DNA of 64,000 nucleotides, taken from Lysobacter sp. M2-1. Lineage in GTDB: Bacteria; Pseudomonadota; Gammaproteobacteria; Xanthomonadales; Xanthomonadaceae. This document shows, piece after piece, positions 52,097-60,158 of this stretch (position 1 is its first letter; each line of letters starts with the position of its first letter). Location of the stretch: the NCBI RefSeq assembly GCF_022662495.1, contig NZ_JAKPBU010000005.1, positions 310,001 to 374,000 of the forward strand. Direction: 5' to 3'. A program made the translations under genes and the position numbers. The notes beneath the pieces were generated by a model. The model searched no databases and was not told the DNA's origin. It saw nothing but the letters and a program-made list of their open reading frames with translations.

Positions 52097-53527
52097 ATGA
52101 CGAGCGTCTCCCTACCGCAAGCAGCCGCAGCCGGTGGTGAAAACACCCGCCTCATCATCCTGATCAGCTGCGTGGCCACCATCGGCGGATTCCTGTTTGG
52201 ATTCGACAGCGGCGTGATCAACGGCACGGTCGATGGACTCAAGCAGACTTTCCAGTCCAGCTCGGCAGGCACCGGCTTCGAAGTGGCGTCGATGTTGCTG
52301 GGTTGCGCGGTCGGTGCGTTCTTCGCCGGTCGCCTGGCCGACCGCTGGGGCCGGCGTGCAGTGCTGATCATCTCGGCGGTGCTGTTCCTGTTGTCCTCGA
52401 TCGGTTCCGGCATGGCGAACACCTCGCTGATGTTCATCGCCGCGCGGGTGCTGGGCGGCTTCGCCGTCGGCGCCGCGAGCGTCATGTCGCCGGCCTACAT
52501 CGCGGAGGTCGCATCCGCGCGCTATCGCGGACGGCTGGCGACTGTGCAGCAGATCGCGATCATCAGCGGCCTGTTCTGCGCCTTCCTCAGCAACTATCTG
52601 CTGGCGAAGACCGCGGGCGCTTCCACCGAGGCGTTGTGGCTCGGATACGCGGCATGGCGCTGGATGTTCTGGATGATGGCGATTCCGTCGACGGTCTTCC
52701 TGCTGCTGCTGCTGTTCATCCCCGAAAGCCCGCGCTACCTGGTGGTGAAAGGCCGCAAGCAGGACGCGTTGCAGGTGCTGACCCGGCTCTACGGCGCGAC
52801 GGAGGCGAACACCAAGCTGGCCGAGATCGATGCCTCGCTGTCGGCGGACCACCATCGTCCGCGCCTGTCCGACCTGATCAACAAGTCGACCGGCAAGATC
52901 CGCAAGATTGTCTGGGTCGGCATCGGCCTGGCGACGTTCCAGCAGCTGGTCGGTATCAACGTGGTGTTCTACTACGGCGCGGTGCTGTGGCAGGCGGTGG
53001 GCTTCTCCGAAAGCGATGCGCTGCTGATCAACGTGCTGTCCGGCGCGCTCAGCATCGGTGCCTGCCTGGTGACGGTGGTGCTGATCGACAAGATCGGACG
53101 CAAGCCGCTGCTGTGGGTCGGCTCGGCAGGCATGGCGGTATCACTGGCGCTGGTGACGTATGCATTCGCCACTGCCGGCCTGGATGCGGCCGGCAAGCTG
53201 GCGCTTTCCGATTCTATGGGCGTTCTCGCCTTGGTGGCGGCCAATGTGTACGTGGTGTTCTTCAACATGTCGTGGGGGCCGGTGATGTGGGTGATGTTGG
53301 GCGAGATGTTCCCCAACCAGATTCGCGGCTCGGGTCTGGCGGTCGCCGGCGCGGCGCAATGGACTTCCAACTTCGCGATCACCATGACCTTCCCGATCCT
53401 GCTGACCAGCATCGGTCTGGCCGGTGCCTACGGCCTGTACACCATCGCCGCGGTCATCTCGGTGTTCTTCGTGCTCAAGTACGTGCACGAGACCAAGGGC
53501 AAGGAACTGGAGCAGATGGAAGGCTGA
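52097..53527 (+). CDS. MFS sugar porter, probable xylose symporter
   Basis: 476 residues, ATG at 52097. Twelve membrane segments with the sugar porter marks: GFLFGFDSGVINGT, GRLADRWGRR (about 78), PESPRYLVVKGR (about 212), QQLVGINVVFYYG, and VHETKGKELEQME at the C-terminus in place of the usual PETKG. Proton symport of xylose, glucose or galactose into the cytoplasm is likely; xylose is favoured by the location after xylA. It is the last gene of the xyloglucan locus. Confidence 0.9.
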   Translation: MTSVSLPQAAAAGGENTRLIILISCVATIGGFLFGFDSGVINGTVDGLKQTFQSSSAGTGFEVASMLLGCAVGAFFAGRLADRWGRRAVLIISAVLFLLSSIGSGMANTSLMFIAARVLGGFAVGAASVMSPAYIAEVASARYRGRLATVQQIAIISGLFCAFLSNYLLAKTAGASTEALWLGYAAWRWMFWMMAIPSTVFLLLLLFIPESPRYLVVKGRKQDALQVLTRLYGATEANTKLAEIDASLSADHHRPRLSDLINKSTGKIRKIVWVGIGLATFQQLVGINVVFYYGAVLWQAVGFSESDALLINVLSGALSIGACLVTVVLIDKIGRKPLLWVGSAGMAVSLALVTYAFATAGLDAAGKLALSDSMGVLALVAANVYVVFFNMSWGPVMWVMLGEMFPNQIRGSGLAVAGAAQWTSNFAITMTFPILLTSIGLAGAYGLYTIAAVISVFFVLKYVHETKGKELEQMEG

Positions 53528-53582
53528 CAGGCTCGCGGCCTGCGCGACACTTCGCTGCAAGCGAAGTCACGCCGCATAAACG

Positions 53583-53609
53583 CTTAGGCCACCTAAAAGG
53601 TGGCCTAAG
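53583..53609. terminator. Bidirectional hairpin between the porter and tRNA-Val
   Basis: A perfect 12-bp stem CTTAGGCCACCT/AGGTGGCCTAAG with loop AAA between convergent genes. No long U-tract is present. Confidence 0.65.
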
Positions 53610-53622
53610 TCGTTGAAATTGA

Positions 53623-53697
53623 TGGTGGGCGGTGCAGGGATCGAACCTGCGACCCTTGCCGTGTGAAGGCAATGCTCTACCGCTGAGCTAACCGCCC
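53623..53697 (-). tRNA. tRNA-Val (CAC)
   Basis: 75 bases on the minus strand, GGGCGGTTAGCTCAGCGGT at the 5' end, CCA encoded, anticodon loop TTCACAC giving CAC. Acceptor GGGCGGT/ACCGCCC. Confidence 0.95.
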
Positions 53698-53762
53698 GAT
53701 GCTGCGCTCGGGCCGCGCATTCTACGGGCCGGGGCAGGGCGGGACAAGGCCGGTTGCCGCGT

Positions 53763-54614
53763 TCATTCGATCTGCGAGCGGGCGTAGGCGGCGTCCAGAG
53801 CTTCCATGGCGTCCTGTGGTTTCAGGCCGGCCGCCTTCTCGTAGGCGGCGGCCGCAGCGTCTTCCTTGCGGTCGCCGTACAGCAGCATCAGCACGTTGCC
53901 GTGCTCGATGTGGGCGATGGGCGAGGCGGGGGTGAGCCTGAGCGCTTCCCTGATGTGCTTTTCCGCCTCGCTGGCCTTTGCTCCGTAGGTCAGGCCACCG
54001 ATCATGGCGCCGATCTTGCCGATGATCTCGGCGTGATACAGGGCCAGTGCCGTGTGCGCTTCGGCGTGCTTGGGCGCGAGCTCCAGGGCGGCGTCGAGCG
54101 ACTCACGCACCTTGCCGGCGATGCCCTGCTTGAGCGCCTTGGCGATGCTCAGGCCCTGGCTGTAGCGGCCCAGCGCGAAAGCATGGCGGTAGTGGCTGTT
54201 GGCTTCCTCCGGCAGGGCCTTGATCGCGCCCTCGGCCAGTTTGGCGGCCTGTTCGAAACGTTTGAGTTTCTCGGCCTCGTCGTCCACCAGGTAAGTGGCA
54301 TGGATGCCGATCGCCTTGGCCGCCACCGACGCGCCGATGGGGCCGAGTTTCTCGCCGGCGTCGAAGGCGGCCTTGAAGTCGCCGGAATGGAACGCGCGCC
54401 AGGCCTCCTGCAGCGCCGACGCCAGTGTGGAGGCGTCCAGCTTGGGCGCGGCCTTGCCGGCGGCCTTGATCAGCGCGGCGGCGCGTTTGTCGTCGGGGAA
54501 GGGCTCGGCGTCGCCCGCGTGCAGTTTTGGCCAGGCCTTCTTCAGCGCATCGCCGGGGTAGGCGTAGGCCTTGGCGTCGTGCGGGAATGCAGCCCATCCG
54601 GTCCTGGCGGCCAT
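53763..54614 (-). CDS. Helical TPR-like hypothetical protein
   Basis: 283 residues from the ATG at 54614 (CAAGGACA upstream); earlier in-frame starts look untranslated. All-helical with Ala-rich, repeat-like helices (EKLKRFEQAAKLAEGAIKALPEEA, SLDAALELAPKHAEAHTALALYHAEI, AEKHIREALRLTPASPIAHIEHGNVLMLL, AAAAYEKAAGLKPQDAMEAL) whose spacing matches tetratricopeptide repeats. No signal peptide. Likely a cytoplasmic scaffold. Unknown role; neighbours are a tRNA and a phasin-like gene. Confidence 0.78.
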   Translation of the reverse strand: MAARTGWAAFPHDAKAYAYPGDALKKAWPKLHAGDAEPFPDDKRAAALIKAAGKAAPKLDASTLASALQEAWRAFHSGDFKAAFDAGEKLGPIGASVAAKAIGIHATYLVDDEAEKLKRFEQAAKLAEGAIKALPEEANSHYRHAFALGRYSQGLSIAKALKQGIAGKVRESLDAALELAPKHAEAHTALALYHAEIIGKIGAMIGGLTYGAKASEAEKHIREALRLTPASPIAHIEHGNVLMLLYGDRKEDAAAAAYEKAAGLKPQDAMEALDAAYARSQIE

Positions 54615-54766
54615 GCGGTGTCCTTGCGGTTGGCGAGGCGCGCAGCATCCCGCCATTGCCACGTTGCTGGCAAGCCTGGCGCGCGCGCGTCGATAGTGTG
54701 ATTGCTCCATCGCAGGCGGTCAGGCTGTAGCGGTCGATATCGGCCTCAGGGCCAGAGGAGTCAACG

Positions 54767-55192
54767 ATGGTCGTTCGCAGATCCGTCCGCCGTGCAGCCG
54801 GTGCGTACCGGCAAACCACGCCCCGCCACCTGTGGCTGGCCGCCCTCGGCGCGATCTCGGTGGCGCGCCGCGAAGCGCGGACCGCGCTAGGCATCGCCCT
54901 GGACGAAGCCGGAAGGTTCGGACGCCAGGCCGCGCAGTTCGCCGGCGATGCGCGCGATCTCGCCCGCGGCGTCGCGATGACGCTGGGCGAAAAGGCCGAG
55001 CCGCAGGTCGGACGCTTCAGCACCGACATCGAGGCACGCCTCGCTCCGGTGCTGGACAAGCTCGGCGTACCGAGGACTGGTCGCAAGCCCGCACGCAAGG
55101 CGCGTACCGCCGCGAAGAAGCCGGGCCAGCGCCGCGCCAGCCCGCGCACGCAGGCGGCCGTACGGGTGGCGCGCAAGGGGCGCGGGGCCTAG
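54767..55192 (+). CDS. Phasin-like protein with basic tail
   Basis: 141 residues, ATG at 54767 with GAGGAG upstream. Helical N-terminal half (LWLAALGAISVARREARTALGIALDEAGRFGRQ) like polyhydroxyalkanoate-granule phasins, followed by a lysine/arginine/alanine tail (TGRKPARKARTAAKKPGQRR) of histone H1 style. PhaF proteins combine such parts and bind both granules and DNA. A second protein of the kind is encoded at 59557. No PHA synthase is in the window, so the granule role is an inference. Confidence 0.62.
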   Translation: MVVRRSVRRAAGAYRQTTPRHLWLAALGAISVARREARTALGIALDEAGRFGRQAAQFAGDARDLARGVAMTLGEKAEPQVGRFSTDIEARLAPVLDKLGVPRTGRKPARKARTAAKKPGQRRASPRTQAAVRVARKGRGA

Positions 55193-55221
55193 TACCAGGC
55201 CGGCACCCGCCGGCCCTCCCG

Positions 55222-55848
55222 CTATTCGCGATAGGCCCGCGTGAGCGTGTTGAGGTGCATGCGCTCGGCGTCGCGCAAGAACGGCGCCAGCGACATCATC
55301 ACCTGCACGATGCCGTCGCGGATCGCCGCCTGTTCGTCCTTGTCGCCGCGCACCGCAGCGTAGTTGAGCCAGAACGTGGCGATCACCAGGATGTTGGTCG
55401 ATGCCGCATCCAGCTCGGCCGCCGACGCGCGCATGACCCCGGCCTGCGACAGGCCGCGCATGACCAGGTGGGCCTGGTCGTCGGCGCGCTTGAGGATCCG
55501 GGCGAAGCGGATGCGCAGGCGCCGGTTGCGGCTGAGGATGTCCACCAGGTCGCGATACAGGAAGCGGTAATCCCAGATGCACTCGAACACCAGGTGCAGC
55601 TGCAGCCACACGTCTTCCAGGCCAGGGAGGCGCCCGCTCGGAGGCGTCAGCGCGTTATCGATCCGCTCCTCGTACTTGCCGAAGAGCTGCTCGATGATGT
55701 CGTCCTTGTTGCGGAAGTGGTAGTACAGGTTGCCGGGGCTGATCTCCAGCTCGTCGGCGATGTGGTTGGTGGTGACGTTGGGCTCGCCCTGCGCGTTGAA
55801 CATCGCAAGCGAGCAGTCGAGGATGCGCTGGCGGGTATCGCGGGCCAT
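55222..55848 (-). CDS. TetR-family transcriptional regulator
   Basis: 208 residues, ATG at 55848. N-terminal helix-turn-helix: TRQRILDCSLAMFNAQGEPNVTTNHIADELEISPGNLYYHFRNKDDIIEQLF (about 4-55). The helical effector domain is unlike well-known drug-pump repressors. Lipid and acyl-CoA genes on both sides suggest a fatty-acyl effector, which is an inference. Confidence 0.9.
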   Translation of the reverse strand: MARDTRQRILDCSLAMFNAQGEPNVTTNHIADELEISPGNLYYHFRNKDDIIEQLFGKYEERIDNALTPPSGRLPGLEDVWLQLHLVFECIWDYRFLYRDLVDILSRNRRLRIRFARILKRADDQAHLVMRGLSQAGVMRASAAELDAASTNILVIATFWLNYAAVRGDKDEQAAIRDGIVQVMMSLAPFLRDAERMHLNTLTRAYRE

Positions 55849-55958
55849 CGGTGTCTATTCCTTCCCTCCAGCGGGGAAGGCGCGTGCGGGGCGGGAGCGG
55901 GTTGGCGTCACGGGCAAGGCACCTGCGGACCCAGGTTCCTCCCCTGGTGGGAAAAACT

Positions 55959-56225
55959 TCAATTGGTCAGCTTCTTCACCAGGTCCACGTACTTCTGCAT
56001 AGCCTCGTCCTGGTCGGTCCCCTTGAGCTTGGCCCACGCCTCGTACTTGGCGGTACCGACGAAATCGAAGAAGCCGGGCTTGGGGCCGCTGACATCGCCT
56101 TCCGCGCCCTGCTTGTAGAGCGCGTACAGGCGTAGCAGGGTCTCGTTCTCGGGGCGCTCCGGCAGGTTCTGGACATCCTTTGCCGCCTGTTCGAACTGCC
56201 GCTTCAGATCGCCGGTCGTGGCCAT
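55959..56225 (-). CDS. Acyl-CoA-binding protein
   Basis: 88 residues from the ATG at 56225, the usual size of the family (86-92). Characteristic helices: LKRQFEQAAKDVQNLPERPENETLLRLYALYKQ, GDVSGPKPGFFDFVGTAKYEAW and the conserved KYVDLVKKL end. It binds long-chain acyl-CoA in the cytosol and delivers it to enzymes. Such proteins are infrequent in bacteria. It is divergent from the reductase gene next to it. Confidence 0.92.
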   Translation of the reverse strand: MATTGDLKRQFEQAAKDVQNLPERPENETLLRLYALYKQGAEGDVSGPKPGFFDFVGTAKYEAWAKLKGTDQDEAMQKYVDLVKKLTN

Positions 56226-56368
56226 GGCGCACCTCCTGGGGGACCGGCATGACAGCACGGGCCCGGTGAAGGGTCAATACACCTGCGGATTGTCGCAGCG
56301 CTTGCGCTCTGGCACCGTAAGCGGCACGGACGTCGCGGAGTGCGGCCTCCCCCGACCGGACTGCAGGC

Positions 56369-58360
56369 ATGAGCTATTTCGTAACCGGCGCCACGGGTTT
56401 CATCGGCCGCTACCTCGTCAGCAACCTGCTCCGGCGCAAGGGCACGATCCACGTGCTGGTGCGCAAGGATTCGCAGAAGAAACTCGAGACGGTCGGGAAG
56501 AAGATGGGTTGGGACATGCGCCGCATCGTCCCGGTGGTGGGCGACATGACCGCGCCCAGGTGCGGCCTGAGCGCAGCGCAGATAAAGGCGTTGCACGGCA
56601 AGGTCCGGCATTTCTTCCACCTCGCGGCGATCTACGACCTGCAGGCAAGCGCCGAGAGCCAGCGGGCGGCGAATATCGATGGCACCGCGCATGCGCTCGA
56701 GCTGGCGGTGGCGATCGATGCCGGCTGCTTCCACCACACCAGCTCGATCGCGGCCGCCGGGCTGTACCCGGGCGTATTCCGCGAGGACATGTTCGAAGAA
56801 GCCGAGGGCCTGGACGATCCCTATCTGCGCACCAAGCACGACAGCGAGGGCCTGGTGCGCGCGGAGAAGCGGATCAAATGGCGCATCTACCGCCCCGGGA
56901 TGGTGGTGGGTCATTCGCAGACCGGCGAAATGGACAAGATCGACGGGCCGTACTACTTCTTCACCCTGCTCAAGAAGCTGCGCGAGCTGCTGCCGCCGTG
57001 GATGCCGGTGCTCGGCATCGAAGGCGGACGGATCAACATCGTCCCGGTGGATTTCGTCGCCGACGCAATGGACCACATCGCGCACAAGCCCAAGCTGGAC
57101 GGGCATACCTTCCACCTGACCGACCCCGAGCCCATGCGCGTGGGCGAGGTGCTCAATACCTTCGCCCGCGCCGGCCATGCACCGGAGATGACCATGCGCA
57201 TCGATGCGCGCATGTTCGCCTTCGTGCCCGGTGGTATCCGCATGGCGGTGGGCAACCTGCCGCCGGTGCGGCGCTTCATCGGCATGCTGCTGCGCGATTT
57301 CCGCATTCCGAAATCGGTGCTCAAATTCATCACCTATCCGACCCGGTTCGACAATCGCGAGACCGAGCGCGCACTGCGCGGCAGCGGCATCGGCGTGCCG
57401 CGGCTCGACGATTACGCCTGGCGGCTGTGGGACTACTGGGAGCGGCACCTCGATCCGGACCTGTTCGTCGACCGCACCCTGCGCGGCAAGGTGCGCAACA
57501 AGGTGGTGGTGATCACCGGCGGCTCGTCGGGTATCGGCCTGTCGACCGCGCAGCGCGTGGCCGAAGCCGGGGCGACCACGATCATCGTGGCGCGCGGGCA
57601 GGACGAGCTGTACAAGGCCCGCGACGAAATGAAGAAGGCCGGCGGCAAGGTCTTCGCCTATACCGCGGACCTATCGGACATGGCCGACTGCGACCGCCTG
57701 GTGCAGAAGGTGCTCAAGGAGCACGGGCACGTCGACATCCTGATCAACAACGCCGGCCGTTCGATCCGGCGGTCGATCGAGCTCAGCTACGACCGCTTCC
57801 ACGACTTCGAGCGCACCATGCAGCTGAACTACTTCGGCAGCCTGCGCCTGATCATGGGCTTCATGCCGTCGATGACCCAGCGACGCAAGGGTCATGTCAT
57901 CAACATCAGTTCGATCGGTGTGTTGGCGAACTCGCCGCGGTTCTCCGCTTACGTGGCCTCGAAGGCCGCACTGGACGCGTTCAGCCGTTGCGCCCAGGGC
58001 GAGCTCTCGGGCAAGGGCATCAGCTTCACCACCGTCAATATGCCGCTGGTGAAGACGCCGATGATCGCGCCGACCAAGATGTACGACAGCGTGCCGACGC
58101 TGACTCCGGATGAGGCCGCGGATCTGCTGGTCAAGGCGATCATCGAGAAGCCCAGCCGCATCGCCACCCGCCTGGGCATCTTCTCTGCCCTGATCAATGC
58201 GCTGGCGCCGAAGGCCTACGAGGTGATCATGAACACCGCGTTCGAACTGTTCCCGGATTCGGCCGCGGCCAAGGGCGACAAGAAAGCGCTCAAGGGCGAG
58301 GAGCAGCCGAGCAACGAGCAGATCGCCTTCGCCGCGCTGATGCGGGGCGTGCACTGGTAA
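56369..58360 (+). CDS. Fused fatty acyl-CoA reductase-like/short-chain dehydrogenase
   Basis: 663 residues, ATG at 56369. Two Rossmann domains in one chain. The first (about 1-370) is an extended SDR of the NAD_binding_4 type: YFVTGATGFIGRYLV, TSSIAAAG, YLRTKHDSE with the active-site Tyr/Lys, GMVVGHSQTGEMDKIDG. The second (about 375-620) is a classical SDR: VVVITGGSSGIGLSTAQ, NNAGRSIRRS, ISSIGVLANSPRFSAYVASKAALDAF. The layout is known as a short-chain dehydrogenase of about 660 residues in several proteobacteria and mycobacteria. It may turn acyl-CoA into alcohol; the adjacent acyl-CoA-binding protein fits. Confidence 0.88.
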   Translation: MSYFVTGATGFIGRYLVSNLLRRKGTIHVLVRKDSQKKLETVGKKMGWDMRRIVPVVGDMTAPRCGLSAAQIKALHGKVRHFFHLAAIYDLQASAESQRAANIDGTAHALELAVAIDAGCFHHTSSIAAAGLYPGVFREDMFEEAEGLDDPYLRTKHDSEGLVRAEKRIKWRIYRPGMVVGHSQTGEMDKIDGPYYFFTLLKKLRELLPPWMPVLGIEGGRINIVPVDFVADAMDHIAHKPKLDGHTFHLTDPEPMRVGEVLNTFARAGHAPEMTMRIDARMFAFVPGGIRMAVGNLPPVRRFIGMLLRDFRIPKSVLKFITYPTRFDNRETERALRGSGIGVPRLDDYAWRLWDYWERHLDPDLFVDRTLRGKVRNKVVVITGGSSGIGLSTAQRVAEAGATTIIVARGQDELYKARDEMKKAGGKVFAYTADLSDMADCDRLVQKVLKEHGHVDILINNAGRSIRRSIELSYDRFHDFERTMQLNYFGSLRLIMGFMPSMTQRRKGHVINISSIGVLANSPRFSAYVASKAALDAFSRCAQGELSGKGISFTTVNMPLVKTPMIAPTKMYDSVPTLTPDEAADLLVKAIIEKPSRIATRLGIFSALINALAPKAYEVIMNTAFELFPDSAAAKGDKKALKGEEQPSNEQIAFAALMRGVHW

Positions 58361-58442
58361 CCGGCTCCCGGGCCTGCTCCGGTGCGGGCGCGCGATTGCG
58401 GTCGGCTGGTTGGGCCTGCATCGGCTGCGTGAGCCGGCCGCG

Positions 58443-59384
58443 TCAGTAGGCGTGGCACTGGATGAAGCGCACCGGCGTATCGCTGTCGCGCGGCGGCTGC
58501 AGCTGCAGGCGCGACGCGCGCAGCTCGGCATACGGCTCGAGCAGGGCGCACAGCCCGGCCCTGTCGGGTGCGCCGGCGAGATGCACGACCAGGGTCGATC
58601 GCGTCGACCACACGGCGCGATCCACCCAGGGCAGGGTCGCCACGGCATCTGCGACCTTGCGTCGGCGGCTGGCCAGTGCGGCGGGATCTTCGGGAACAGG
58701 CGCGGTCATCGGCGGCGCCGCGGTCGATGCGGGCTGGCGTGGGGGAGCAGCAGGGGTTGCCGCCGGCGTGGCAGCTTGTTGCGAAGCTGCCGGCGCCGGC
58801 GCATCGCGTCCTGAGAGTAGGAATATGGCGATGCCTGCGACTCCGGCCAGGACCCAGACAAGCATCACATGCCGGTTCGCTCGCGCACGGACAGCGCCCA
58901 TGATCTCGGCCCGCTGCGCCGGATCCAGCTGCGGTTCAATTTCTTTCCACAGCGTCTGGCCATCCAGCAGCTCGATCTTCTGCACGCGGGCGAGCGACCG
59001 GGTATCGGCCGCGACGCTGCCCAGGGTGGTCATCCAGCCACCGGTGGCGCCGCGCAGCTGCAGGTCACTGGCAAATTCCGCGATGGTTGCCGGTCCCAGG
59101 ACGTAAGCGGTGCCGTGCTTGGTGGACAGTAGCGACATGCGGCCGCCGTGTTCCAGCTCGATCAGTCCGTGATCGTCGGACATGTCGGTGCTGCCGGTCT
59201 GGCGGTAACCGCGCCGGGCCATCACCTCGAGTACTAGGCGCTGGAATTCGCGCCAGTGCATCCCTGCCAGCGCCATGATCCCGGTGGCCTGCTGCTCGCG
59301 GCGCAGGCGAACGCCGAGCAGCCACGCGCTGGCCAGCCCGCCGATCAGCAGGAATACGACGATAGGAAGAAGGATGCCGCTCAT
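58443..59384 (-). CDS. Membrane protein with restriction-endonuclease-like domain
   Basis: 313 residues, ATG at 59384. Two membrane helices (LLPIVVFLLIGGLASAWLLGV near the N-terminus, MLVWVLAGVAGIAIFLL around 175) flank a domain like Mrr-type nucleases (WREFQRLVLEVMARRGYRQTG, LLSTKHGTAYVLG, RVQKIELLDGQTLWKEI). The usual D...ExK nuclease centre is not clear (DHGLIELEHGGRMSLLSTKH has Ser where Glu is expected), so it may be inactive. After an Ala/Pro linker a small C-terminal domain follows. Function unknown. Confidence 0.68.
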   Translation of the reverse strand: MSGILLPIVVFLLIGGLASAWLLGVRLRREQQATGIMALAGMHWREFQRLVLEVMARRGYRQTGSTDMSDDHGLIELEHGGRMSLLSTKHGTAYVLGPATIAEFASDLQLRGATGGWMTTLGSVAADTRSLARVQKIELLDGQTLWKEIEPQLDPAQRAEIMGAVRARANRHVMLVWVLAGVAGIAIFLLSGRDAPAPAASQQAATPAATPAAPPRQPASTAAPPMTAPVPEDPAALASRRRKVADAVATLPWVDRAVWSTRSTLVVHLAGAPDRAGLCALLEPYAELRASRLQLQPPRDSDTPVRFIQCHAY

Positions 59385-59556
59385 GCGCGACCTGTTCGAT
59401 GCGGGGTCGCCAAGGATAACGGAACCGGTTCAAGGCAACGTCGCGAACCTTGCGCCCGGACGTGGGTGCGAATCAGGTCGCCCGCCAGTCCAAGGCCGCA
59501 AGGGGAGGGAGCATACGGTCTTCGTGCGGACTGGCGGGCGAGAAAGTTGCGCGGCC

Positions 59557-60084
59557 TCAGGCGGTGGGCGCGCCCTTGCGCTTGCGCGCGACGGTCTTCT
59601 TGCCCGCGGCCTTCTTAGCCGGCGCCTTGCGCGCTGGCGCGCTGCGCGGTGCGGCGGACGTGCGCTGACGGCGCAATTCTGCGGTAAGCGTGTCGACCCG
59701 CTGCGCCAGATCGGCAAGGTCCTCGCGGCCTGGCACGCCCAGTTTCACGAGCGCGCGCTGCACGCGGTCCTCGAAGACCTTCTCCAGGCGGTCCCAGGTG
59801 TCGCTGGCCCGCTCGCGCGCCTGGCCGACGCGGGCCTCGACGGCATCGCGCACCACATCGGCGCGACCACCGGCGAACCTGCGTGCGCCCTGTTCGAAAT
59901 TCATGCCTTCCTTCACCAGCGCCTCGAACAGCTTGGTGCCTTCGGCCTGGGCGCGGCCGAACGCGCCGACGCCGGCCAGCCAGACCTGCTGCGCGGATTC
60001 GCTGAGCTTCTTCGACAGCTGGTCGGCCTGCGCCTGTGCGCTGGAAGGACCGGTCTTCTTGCCCGCTTTCTTGAACTTGGCCAT
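59557..60084 (-). CDS. Phasin-family polyhydroxyalkanoate granule-associated protein
   Basis: 175 residues, ATG at 60084 with GGGAGGG upstream. Helical phasin domain (SKKLSESAQQVWLAGVGAFGRAQAEGTKLFEALVKEG, about 22-60) followed by a coiled part and a tail of Lys/Ala/Pro repeats (APARKAPAKKAAGKK, about 149-175) as in PhaF of Pseudomonas. PhaF coats storage granules and binds DNA. It is divergent from nothing close and likely single-gene. Confidence 0.82.
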   Translation of the reverse strand: MAKFKKAGKKTGPSSAQAQADQLSKKLSESAQQVWLAGVGAFGRAQAEGTKLFEALVKEGMNFEQGARRFAGGRADVVRDAVEARVGQARERASDTWDRLEKVFEDRVQRALVKLGVPGREDLADLAQRVDTLTAELRRQRTSAAPRSAPARKAPAKKAAGKKTVARKRKGAPTA

Positions 60085-60158
60085 CTGGAATCCCTCCCGG
60101 GGATCGGTTGCGTGCCGTGCAGCATCTTCCGCATCGCTAGAGCATTCACACCATGCGC

